Shown one piece after another: positions 22,866 through 30,500 of a DNA stretch of 37,944 nt. This DNA is from a virus. Below the pieces are notes generated by a model. The model made no database searches and was not told the DNA's origin. It saw nothing but the letters and a program-made list of their open reading frames with translations. Every line of letters starts with the position of its first letter. Within the stretch, counting starts at the first letter, position 1. The stretch spans positions 1-37,944 of IMG/VR virus record IMGVR_UViG_3300017996_000011, one strand, 5' to 3'. The position numbers were made by a program, and so were the translations under genes.

Positions 22866-23642
22866 ATGAAGGCAGAGCTACTGACTCCGATAGGTATACC
22901 GAGGCTGATGGCCCTTGCCAGGGACGACAACTACGGCTTCCAGCAGAAGCACGACGGGCACCGCACGCAGGTCGAGAAGCACGGCAGCACCATAAGGACC
23001 TACAACCGGGAGGGGGAGCCCACGCAGCCCCTCCCTCCCTCCCTGCAAGGCACCCTCCTGGCAAGCGGCATCCCGGACTTCTATATCGACACGGAGCGGG
23101 TGGGCAAGCGGCTCATCGTCCTGGACGTCGTCAGCCTCCTGGGCTCCAGCCTGAGGGTCCTGCCCTACAGCAGCCGCGAGCCTATCGCCCACCAGGCGTT
23201 CGACCATGCGGGGCCGGGGGTAGAGGTCATCGGCACCGTCCTGGGGACGGGGGCCAAGCTGGCCTTCCTGGAATGGCTCATCCGCACCAGGGCAGAGGGC
23301 GTGGTCGTGCGCGACATGAGGAAGCCCTACAGGGAAGGGGATGCCTGCCAGCACTTCAAGCTCAAGTTCGTCAAGGAGTGCGATGCCGTGGTCATAGGCC
23401 CCTCCCCGGACGGCAAGGACAGCGTCCGCATAGGGCTGTACCGGGAGGACGGTACCCTGCACGAGATATCCGGGGTAAGCCTCAGGAACAAGTTCCAGGC
23501 CCAGCCCGGCGAGGTCGTGACGGTGCGCTACCTGTGCGTCACCAGGGACCTGCACATACGGGAGCCCCATCTTGTCCGCAAGCGGGACGATAAGAGGGCC
23601 TCCTGCTGCTGGCTGAGCCAGCTTACCGAGGAGCAGATATGA
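22866..23642 (+). CDS. ATP-dependent DNA ligase, compact form, 258 aa
   Basis: The ATG at 22866 has a TAGGAGCC ribosome site. Motifs: KHDGH with Lys28 as the AMP-accepting lysine; YIDTERVG near 75 (motif III, with DTE in place of the usual DGE); AEGVVVRD near 143 (motif IV); FKLKF (motif V); and REPHLVRKRDDK in a C-terminal OB-like region. The sequence DAVVIGPSPDGKDSVRIGLY resembles the LigD ligase OB domain. It thus looks like a minimal two-domain ligase without polymerase or nuclease parts. Adjacent to Ku, it makes a two-component end-joining pair. Ends in an ATGA overlap with the next small gene. Confidence 0.88.
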   Translation: MKAELLTPIGIPRLMALARDDNYGFQQKHDGHRTQVEKHGSTIRTYNREGEPTQPLPPSLQGTLLASGIPDFYIDTERVGKRLIVLDVVSLLGSSLRVLPYSSREPIAHQAFDHAGPGVEVIGTVLGTGAKLAFLEWLIRTRAEGVVVRDMRKPYREGDACQHFKLKFVKECDAVVIGPSPDGKDSVRIGLYREDGTLHEISGVSLRNKFQAQPGEVVTVRYLCVTRDLHIREPHLVRKRDDKRASCCWLSQLTEEQI

Positions 23643-23812
23643 CGCTGAGGGAACAGATCGAGGCTGTCGTCAGGAAGGCCAAGGCCGCGAATGCCGATGA
23701 CGAGCGGAACGGCGAGGGCTCCTTCTACGTGCTCGGCTATATCGCATGCGCCCAGGACGTCCTCCGCGTGCTCGACGGGAAGACCCCGGCCAGCGCCTAC
23801 TGGGAGGTATAA
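23639..23812 (+). CDS. Small helical protein, 57 aa
   Basis: It starts in an ATGA overlap with the ligase stop and ends in a TAATG overlap with the next gene, so it is locked into the Ku-ligase operon. The product (MTLREQIEAVVRKAKAA...) is helical, with a central FYVLGYIACAQDVL segment that is mildly hydrophobic. Could be an accessory to the end-joining pair, but nothing in the sequence shows that. Confidence 0.65.
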   Translation: MTLREQIEAVVRKAKAANADDERNGEGSFYVLGYIACAQDVLRVLDGKTPASAYWEV

Positions 23813-24009
23813 TGGTAGCAGTCACCCACGGGAGGGCAGAGAGGCTCCCCGAGGAAGAAGTAAACGATATCCTATGGGAGATAGCTGCGGACATCCTGGG
23901 CCCGGCTTACAGGGCGGCCTACGAGAGGCTGTACTCGCTCAAGGAGGATGTCAGGGTGCAGTATACCCCGCCGTTCCGGCATAAGAGGAGGCCTATACCG
24001 TGTCCCTAA
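23812..24009 (+). CDS. Small hypothetical protein, 65 aa
   Basis: The ATG shares a base with the preceding TAA. The product is helical and charged (ERLPEEEVNDILWEIAADIL) with a basic Arg/Lys/Pro tail. Its end overlaps the next gene by 10 nt. No family recognised; it is probably in the Ku-ligase transcript. Confidence 0.6.
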   Translation: MVAVTHGRAERLPEEEVNDILWEIAADILGPAYRAAYERLYSLKEDVRVQYTPPFRHKRRPIPCP

Positions 24010-24212
24010 CAAAGCTGCTCAGGAAGCTGGCTTTCCATGCTGCCGTGGTCATAAGCGGCACCTGTGCCATCGTCCTGCTGATGGTCAGGCTGGTTACGAA
24101 GGGGGCCATCCCTGCCCAGCGGGCGGTTGAGCTGGGGTTCTGGCTGGCCATGGTTCTTGGCCTCGTGCTCGGGCTGCTCACCGTCTTCCTTGAGGGGAAA
24201 GGGGTTATCTGA
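24000..24212 (+). CDS. Small two-helix membrane protein, 70 aa (GTG start)
   Basis: A GTG start lies 9 nt after AAGAGGAGG. Two hydrophobic segments (FHAAVVISGTCAIVLLMVRL and LGFWLAMVLGLVLGLLTVFL) with a short polar turn make a membrane hairpin. The pattern fits a holin-like or accessory membrane protein, but no lysozyme is nearby. It overlaps the next gene by 1 nt. Confidence 0.6.
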   Translation: MSLTKLLRKLAFHAAVVISGTCAIVLLMVRLVTKGAIPAQRAVELGFWLAMVLGLVLGLLTVFLEGKGVI

Positions 24213-24409
24213 TGGGCCTATTCCAGCGCTTCCTGCGCCTCTTTGCCAGGAAGAGGAAGGCACTGCCCGACTACATCCTGTTCGCCCCCTGCCTGCGCCA
24301 TGGCGTCCGCTGCCGCAGCTACGAGGAGATATACGACCCGAGCACGGGACGCCTCCGCCCCGAGATGTTGGCCATGATTCCTCCCTACGCCCTATCCCCT
24401 TACCTATAG
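24212..24409 (+). CDS. Small basic protein, 65 aa
   Basis: It starts in a TGATG overlap. The N-terminus is amphipathic and basic (MGLFQRFLRLFARKRKALP), likely an interfacial or membrane-associated helix; the rest is polar with Arg and Tyr residues (SYEEIYDPSTGRLRP). Ends just before promoter copy 4. No family recognised. Confidence 0.6.
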   Translation: MGLFQRFLRLFARKRKALPDYILFAPCLRHGVRCRSYEEIYDPSTGRLRPEMLAMIPPYALSPYL

Positions 24410-24410
24410 G

Positions 24411-24445
24411 AATCCCGCCCGGTTTTGTGTATCCTGGTGTATACT
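24411..24445 (+). promoter_or_regulatory. Phage promoter motif, copy 4
   Basis: AATCCCGCC, 7 nt, then GTGTATCCTGGTGTATACT, again with 29 nt from the first A to TATACT. It starts 1 nt after the preceding gene ends and is followed 21 nt later by the ATG at 24467 with a GTGGAGGG leader nearly identical to that of copy 2. Confidence 0.8.
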
Positions 24446-24466
24446 GTAGGTGGAGGGAAAAACGTT

Positions 24467-24688
24467 ATGGCATGGCAACTACCAAACAGGAAAACCAAGA
24501 AAAGGACCCCTGTAACCAGGGACGAGAGATTCGGCAACTCCGTCGCCGAGCTTATGGATACCCTGGAGACGGTCAGGAAGAATAGCCAGAGCCTTCCTAG
24601 TGGGCTCCTGGACAAGGTCCACGGGAGGGTCGAGGACCTGACTATCCTTATCCAGAGGGCCATCCTTATCCAGAAGGCCCTTGACTAG
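24467..24688 (+). CDS. Small basic helical protein, 73 aa
   Basis: The ATG follows a TGGAGGGAAAAACGTT ribosome site behind promoter copy 4. The N-terminus is basic (RKTKKRTPVTRDERF); the remainder is two helices (SVAELMDTLETVRKNS; VEDLTILIQRAILIQKALD) with a heptad-like Leu/Ile spacing that could form a coiled coil. A single-gene transcript is likely, as the next gene is convergent with a 4-nt overlap. Candidate small regulator; unknown. Confidence 0.65.
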   Translation: MAWQLPNRKTKKRTPVTRDERFGNSVAELMDTLETVRKNSQSLPSGLLDKVHGRVEDLTILIQRAILIQKALD

Positions 24689-25278
24689 GCCTTTACCCAC
24701 TCCCGCTTGACCTCCACCCAGTCCCCTGGCAGTACCTCTTCCTTCTCGCCGCAGGCGAACTGGAAGTCGGCTATGTCCGGCAGCCCGGCGAACAGCCACC
24801 TCGTCCCCAGCATGATATTGACAAGGTGGGTGCATACCACCACGTGCCCCTCCTCGGGGGCATCGTAGATGACCTTCTTTATGCCCTCCGTCAGCCTTTC
24901 CAGGAAGGCGTTCATCGACTCCCCGCCCTTGGGGGACAGGTCCCTGCCCGCCCCCGTGGCGAGTATCCCCAGCACGTCCCTGACCTCCGACACTGGCTTG
25001 GCGTTCAGGATGCCGTAGTCGCGGGACTTCAGCCCCTCCAGCTTCTCCACCTTCAGCCCGTACTCGTGCGCCACGGTAGTGGCGAGGATGGACGCCCTCT
25101 CCAGGGGGCTGCTGTATACCTGCCTGATGCAGCAGAACTTGGACTTGATGCTGCCCACCACCCTGGGTATCTGGGCGAACCCGTCCGGGGACAGGGGGAT
25201 GTCCAGGCCCCCGCGCAGGCGGATAGGCTCCGTGTTGTAGGCCGTCTGAGTGTGGCGCAGGAACACGATGCGTTTCAC
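24685..25278 (-). CDS. Histidine phosphatase superfamily protein, 197 aa
   Basis: The start FLRHTQTAYN carries the phosphatase motif with catalytic His9 (RHTQT instead of the usual RHGxT). YSSPLERASILATTVA supplies the second arginine, and VVVCTHLVNIMLG the second histidine. Length suits a phosphoglycerate-mutase-type phosphatase, of which substrates range from sugars to nucleotides and proteins. Its relation to the phosphatase half of the 592-residue fusion is only at superfamily level by eye. The start lies 2 nt from the homing endonuclease end. Confidence 0.85.
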   Translation of the reverse strand: MKRIVFLRHTQTAYNTEPIRLRGGLDIPLSPDGFAQIPRVVGSIKSKFCCIRQVYSSPLERASILATTVAHEYGLKVEKLEGLKSRDYGILNAKPVSEVRDVLGILATGAGRDLSPKGGESMNAFLERLTEGIKKVIYDAPEEGHVVVCTHLVNIMLGTRWLFAGLPDIADFQFACGEKEEVLPGDWVEVKREWVKA

Positions 25279-25280
25279 TT

Positions 25281-25991
25281 CTACCCCTTCTCTAACGGTT
25301 TACAAAGAGGGCATCCTGAACTAATCTGTCCTCGGTTAACATGCCAGCGTACATGCTGGGCCTTCTTTCCGCTTCGCTCATAGCCTAGCCGCCCCGCCCT
25401 CTGTTTGGTCTGCCTAGACCCGGCCTTGCCTCCCAGTACATGAGCCTCGTGGGACAGACGGGCGGACGCCTCCTCCTTGTGCGCATCCACCCACTTTTGG
25501 CAGCCTGCGACCCGCACAGATTCGTCTTGGAGGGCACGGACGACCCTTATCTTATCCTTGGTCTCGGGCGATGTGGGGTGCCCGCCCATAACCTTCCTCC
25601 AGTGCTCCCGGAAGCTCGGCTGTGCCCACCTTTGCTTTAGGGCCTTGGTCACTTTGGCTTTCGCCGCAGGTCCGTGAGGACCGGTGAATCCCTCCCCTCC
25701 CCGGCAGATATTATAGCCGTACTCGGGGTCCTGCGACCGTAAGAACCTGATGAAGTCTTTTTCTGTCCGGTCAAGTTCGGCTTTATTCTGGATGTCGGAG
25801 CGGAGGGCGTGGATGGACCACAGTGTAGCCTGAGGATACTTCCGCATCGCATTAAAGAGGTATGATTGCCCACCTCGATGATGTCTGGCATCTGAAAACT
25901 TAGTCTGGAGATACCTCTTTAGGTTGTTGCCTTTGTGCTGGCCCACATAGTACTTTCCGGTTTTATGGTTGACAATTAGATAGATAAACAT
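25281..25991 (-). CDS. GIY-YIG homing endonuclease, 236 aa
   Basis: I chose the ATG at 25991 because a GGAGG site lies 5 nt upstream on the minus strand; longer reading through 26111 gives a stretch unlike protein. The start FIYLIVNHKTGKYYVGQHKG is the GIY-YIG nuclease signature, with a later ELDRTEKDFIRF supplying the catalytic glutamate region. The C-terminal half is basic, with an HVRWHVNRG...CPLC ending like a zinc finger used for DNA recognition. Local base composition is visibly more AT-rich than neighbouring genes, and it sits between two minus-strand genes, so it is probably a recent mobile insertion. It cuts DNA to spread itself; no intron is evident. Confidence 0.88.
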   Translation of the reverse strand: MFIYLIVNHKTGKYYVGQHKGNNLKRYLQTKFSDARHHRGGQSYLFNAMRKYPQATLWSIHALRSDIQNKAELDRTEKDFIRFLRSQDPEYGYNICRGGEGFTGPHGPAAKAKVTKALKQRWAQPSFREHWRKVMGGHPTSPETKDKIRVVRALQDESVRVAGCQKWVDAHKEEASARLSHEAHVLGGKAGSRQTKQRAGRLGYERSGKKAQHVRWHVNRGQISSGCPLCKPLEKG

Positions 25992-26038
25992 TTGAACCTC
26001 CACATATAAATACTGTGGATAGTCCAAATTTCCTGTCA
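25992..26038 (-). promoter_or_regulatory. AT-rich leader of the homing endonuclease with inverted repeat
   Basis: This 47-nt gap is the AT-richest stretch in the window. It holds CCACA...TGTGG arms around TATAAATAC, which may be a hairpin or a promoter -10 region for the minus-strand endonuclease. No clear -35 box is seen. The motif shared by the five plus-strand promoters is absent. Confidence 0.3.
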
Positions 26039-26962
26039 CTAACCCAAGAGCCAGCGCTGCTGCCTGAGCCCTACGGACATGGGCCGTATGGCGGTGATGA
26101 GGGGTGCCCACTCCTGGAACTCCTGCTGGTAGCTCTGCCCTAGGCTCTGGTAGAGCTGGGACTTGTTGATGTCCAGCGATACCCCGTTCAGCGAGTAGCT
26201 GAACTCATCGGCCGCCCACCGTGCGCCCTCGGCTGTCAGGCAGGAGGACGCTGCCCCGACCGCTGCGCACTTCCCCCAGTCCCTCGGCACGTTCTCCAAG
26301 GTAAAGCTCGTTAGGTTCTTCGGGTTCCAGGTGTTGAGCTTGGCTATGGCTATGTCCAGCATCCTCAGTATGGTGGGGTCGAGCCAGATATACCCCACCC
26401 TGGTCGTGTACCCCGCCACCACCCTGCCGGGCGTGGGGGGGCGGAAGTGGTAGTCCCTGTCCGGGTTGGTGTCCGAGAGCAGCTCTCTCACGTACATGAT
26501 GGCCGGGGCATACTTGTTGGTCGTCACCGGCCGCTGGGCGATGATGGCGCTGGGTGCCTCGAAGGAGGAGCTTGCCGGGTCGATGGCCTGGACGATGAAG
26601 TCCTCGAACACCCTGTTCTCCGGCTGGCCGGGGTACTGCACGATATACCATACCAGGCGGAATATGCCCCGCCAGAGGGTAGGCACTACCATGGGGACGA
26701 AGTACGCCCCCTGGGAGCCCCGGCAGGGCACCATCTTGGGCGGGCTGGCCAGGACGAGGTCCTTCTCCGGCAGCACCAGCATGCTGTTGGGCTGCTCCAG
26801 GTCATAGTCGTATGCCCGCTGCCCCGCCAGGGGCACCTTGTCGGTGACCTGGAATATGGAAAAGGCGATGATGGCGGGGTCTATGAGCGCCCCGTTCGAG
26901 TCCCTTACCAGGATGCCGAGGTCTCCCGGCCCCAGCTTCTTCCCCTGCGTCAAGGTAGTCAT
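26039..26962 (-). CDS. Probable virion structural protein, 307 aa
   Basis: The ATG at 26962 has a GGGGAGCAGCA ribosome site and begins MTTLTQGKKLGPGDLGI; longer starts look less natural. The N-terminal half is beta-rich (FSIFQVTDKV, MVVPTLWRGIFRLVWYIVQY) and resembles extracellular tail or capsid-decoration strands. The C-terminal half is helical and ends in RQQRWLLG. No family is recognised; the placement next to the sheath and tube genes, on the opposite strand, suggests a structural role. Confidence 0.6.
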   Translation of the reverse strand: MTTLTQGKKLGPGDLGILVRDSNGALIDPAIIAFSIFQVTDKVPLAGQRAYDYDLEQPNSMLVLPEKDLVLASPPKMVPCRGSQGAYFVPMVVPTLWRGIFRLVWYIVQYPGQPENRVFEDFIVQAIDPASSSFEAPSAIIAQRPVTTNKYAPAIMYVRELLSDTNPDRDYHFRPPTPGRVVAGYTTRVGYIWLDPTILRMLDIAIAKLNTWNPKNLTSFTLENVPRDWGKCAAVGAASSCLTAEGARWAADEFSYSLNGVSLDINKSQLYQSLGQSYQQEFQEWAPLITAIRPMSVGLRQQRWLLG

Positions 26963-27076
26963 TGCTGCTCCCCTGCATAGGATAACGGTAGCCGAAACAT
27001 GACTTTTACCCATCTCTAGTAGGGGCGGCCTTGCGGCAGAGGCAGCCCTGCCCCGAGGGCAGGGGGAGGAAGCAGG

Positions 27077-27475
27077 ATGGCAGTCTATACGTTCAGGTGC
27101 AGCAAGTGCAGCATAGTCCTTGAGGAGCTTATGCCGATGAAGACGGCTACCTTCGAGGACCGGCCCTGCCCGGCCAGGTGCGGGGGCACGTGCTCCTACC
27201 AGCTACGGGGGGCACCCTCCCTGGGCACGGAGGGCATGTCCAACGCGGCCTTCGACGTGAAGGTCGGGGCGGATGCCGAGAGGCGCTGGGAGAGGATTAA
27301 GGCCCGGCAGGGCAAGAGGAACAGGGTGCGCCAGGAGGCGGGGGCAGGGGCCCTGTCCGCTACCACCCACGAGGACTGGCGGGCCGTCCCTGGGGCAAGG
27401 CTCCGGGGGCTGGAGATACCCCCTAAGGCCCAGGACACGATAGTCATACCGGCAGGGGCGGGGCAGGAAAACTGA
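27077..27475 (+). CDS. FmdB-like zinc-ribbon protein, 132 aa
   Basis: The N-terminus MAVYTFRCSKCSIVLEE followed by CPARCGG is the FmdB-type zinc-ribbon pattern, with Cys8, Cys11, Cys31 and Cys35 as ligands. FmdB-like proteins are small putative regulators that are frequent in phages. The remaining 95 residues are Ala/Arg/Gly-rich with no recognised domain. A GGGGGAGGAAGCAGG ribosome site precedes the ATG. It lies 63 nt ahead of the sheath gene and may be co-transcribed with it, or the sheath may have its own promoter. Confidence 0.8.
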   Translation: MAVYTFRCSKCSIVLEELMPMKTATFEDRPCPARCGGTCSYQLRGAPSLGTEGMSNAAFDVKVGADAERRWERIKARQGKRNRVRQEAGAGALSATTHEDWRAVPGARLRGLEIPPKAQDTIVIPAGAGQEN

Positions 27476-27494
27476 CTTCCGCCCCCCTATTAGA
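27474..27494 (+). promoter_or_regulatory. Candidate promoter or regulatory element of the sheath gene
   Basis: GACTTCCG, 7 nt, ATTAGA lies between the FmdB-like gene and the sheath hairpin. A near copy with an 8-nt spacer precedes the tail tube gene. Two copies cannot prove a promoter. Confidence 0.3.
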
Positions 27495-27507
27495 GAGAGA
27501 AGATTCA

Positions 27508-27524
27508 GGCGGCACCCTGCCGCC
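27508..27524 (+). promoter_or_regulatory. Leader hairpin of the tail sheath mRNA
   Basis: GGCGGCA-CCC-TGCCGCC is a perfect seven-pair stem, directly followed by AAGGAG, the ribosome site of the sheath gene. Such 5' hairpins can protect abundant structural mRNAs. Confidence 0.5.
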
Positions 27525-27538
27525 AAGGAGAACTGGCC

Positions 27539-30500
27539 ATGGCACTTTTCGGTTCCTACGCACCCCCAGGGGTCTACACCTCGGTCGTCATCAGCGGAGC
27601 AGGCATACCGCTCTTCGGGAACGCCCGCATCCCTGTCATAATCGGGGAGGGCCAGGAGTTCTTCGAGCAGGACAACGTGGAGATTTTCCGTGGCTCCAGC
27701 GCGATAGCCCAGCCCTTGGTGGTGAACGAGAACATCTCGGACCAGATTACCGAGATTACCAACGAGGCCCATACCACCTACTTCCCGGTGGTAGTGGGGG
27801 GCAATGCCGGTGGCACGGGGCCGGGGACATCCGCCATTACCGATAACCCGGCGTACCTCCAGGTGACTGACAACGGCATCCCGCTCACCGTCATCTCCCT
27901 CAAGGGGCAGACCGGTGCCTTCTACACGCAGGAGCTTATGGTGCCCGGCGACAACGTCGAGATTACCTACTACTTCCTGCGCACCGACACTCCTATCACC
28001 AACGAGAACGAGTCTGACCAGGTCCCGAGCTATGCCGCATGGCAGGTCTACGATACCAATGGCAACTATGTGCCTGTCAGCGTCTCTCTCCCCGGCTCGA
28101 CCGGCAGCAATGTCACGGTAAACGTCTTTGACGACACCCTGTCCTCCCCTGCGGGCACCGGCGTGCTCGACACGCAGGCCATCGGCGGGGCGGGCACGGA
28201 TGCCATCACCTTTGACATCGCCAAGGTAGGGGGCGGGAAGCGCACCCTCGCGGACTTCTACGCCCTCCTCCAGATGAACATCCCGACCCTGGACGCGGGA
28301 ACCCTGGTCGCCCTGGCCCCGGTCCTGGCAGGCTCCCCCCCGGTCCTGAGCGACATGTACCCGGCCCTCTACCAGCTCCAGGGCGGGTTCGGCCCCAGCA
28401 CCAACACGGTGTTCAAGGTCGAGCATGTCCCCATCGTGGACGGCAGCGGCGGCGGCGTGGTCACGACCGACCCGACCAAGGTCACGGCAACGGTCAATGG
28501 CAGCACCACCGTCAACCCGGTCAGGGCAGTGGACGGCCTGCATGGCCTCGTGACCCTGACCCACCCCGTGGAGTCAGGCAGCACGCTTACCCTGAGCTAC
28601 TACACCAACACCTACCAGAACACCTACGACATCATCCCGGCGAACAACGTGTCGTCCGTCATACAGGTAGGGCTGGGCCCCAACCGGACGGACTTCATCG
28701 AGGATACTGACTATACCCTCGGCACGGACGGCAACGGGAACGACACCATCAACTGGGGCGCAAGCTCCGCGACAACGGTCGGCACCTCCACCACCGGCTA
28801 TACCCCCTTCGGGCCGACCCAGATACTCACGACCGTAGTGGACGAGAGGGTGTTCCTGCGCCTCTGCACGGGGGCCAGCAGCGGCTCCAACCTAGTCTTC
28901 ACGCTCCCGGACAACCCGACTGACGGCACCGGCCAGGGCAACGGCCCTGGGACCGTCACCGATGACCCGACCAAGATACAGGTCTATGTCGGCGTCAACC
29001 CCGTGGAGGCCCTGGAGAACTACCTGCCCGGCGAGTCCGAGCGGGTCATAGCCCTCTCCGGCAGCACGAGGCACTTCACCCTCTACAAGCCCCCCCTACT
29101 GGGCCAGAACGTCTACGCCTCCTACTGGCGCAGCACCCTGAACGACCACAGCTACACGGTCAAGGTCTCCAACCCCGGCATCTCGGGGCAGGGCACCTAC
29201 ACCATCAACGACGAGGTCGGGAGGGTGCTCCCGGTCGTATCGTTCAATGCCGGGGCAAGCTCCGTCCACCAGAGCGGCGAGTTCGCCCAGCAGGGCATCA
29301 TCTGGCCCTACAATTTCCCCGACCTGTACGACTCCCCAGGCGAGGTGGACGAGACTGTCACCCTGACCTTCCAGGACGACGGGTATACCCGTGACGTGGA
29401 CCCAGGGGCGCAGTCCTACCTCACGACCCAGGGCATCCTGTTCTTCTGCACCACGCCCGGAGTCGGCGGCAATGCCATAAGCGTGGCGTTCAACACCACC
29501 GGGACCTATGGAATCACCAAGGTCGGCAACGCCATCACCTTCAACGGCGTCACCACCACCAACCAGGTCATCACCCTGGCCGGTTCGGGCATCACCACCA
29601 CCTTCGGCACCGTCCTGGCCCAGCTTGTCACCGTGGGCACCATCAGCACGGCGGCGGCCGTCCACCTGGACGGCGGCGTTGACCCGGCCGACCCCCAGCC
29701 ATACTCCCTCCGCTACCTCGTCACCTCCTCCAGCCCGGACGGGTCCAGCGGCGAGGGCTACCTCGACCAGACCTACATCGACGAGAACACAGGGCTCAAG
29801 TTCACCATCGTCAGCCCGCAGGATGCCGTCCCGGACTACGGGTGGCAGAGCGTCCCGGTCCCCTACACCTTCGAGCCGGGCGACTACCTGGTGTTCCAGG
29901 TCAGCAGCGAGCAGGTCCGCTACTCGGGGTCTACCTACTTCCCGTACAGCGATGCCCAGCCCAACAACCTCGTCTGCATCGCCGGGCTCAACACGACGGT
30001 GGTCACCACCTTCGGTGCCAACACCGGCGACACCGCCATCATCCAGACCTTCAACAACTCCGGCAACCAGCCGGCCATCGGCGAGTACTACTACGTCTCC
30101 TTCCAGACCGAGAAGACCCCCGCCGACATGGCCATCACGCTGTACGACAGCGCCAGCAAGGCCTACTCGGCCTACGGGCAGCCCACTACCGTCAACCGCC
30201 TCAGCCTGGGCGTCCAGCTCATGACCGAGAACGGGGCGCAGCAGTTCGGCTGCATCCAGGTCCCGAAGCAGCCGGGGCTAGGCACTGCCACGGACGCCAG
30301 CTTCATAGCGGCCATCCAGACACTCGCCACGGCGCTCCCAGGCACCACCCAGAAGGCCAATGTCATCGTCCCGCTGAGCACCAGCACCTCGGTCCACCAG
30401 TTCCTCAGCCGCTTCCTCATCACCCAGGCGAACGTGAGGAACAAGGGGGAGGCCATCGGGTTCGTGGGCTACTCCAGCACTACCACCTCGGCCCAGGCCA

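Noticed and set aside
27203-28564. Minus-strand frame of 453 codons
   Set aside because: Crosses the sheath start on the opposite strand; no ribosome site.
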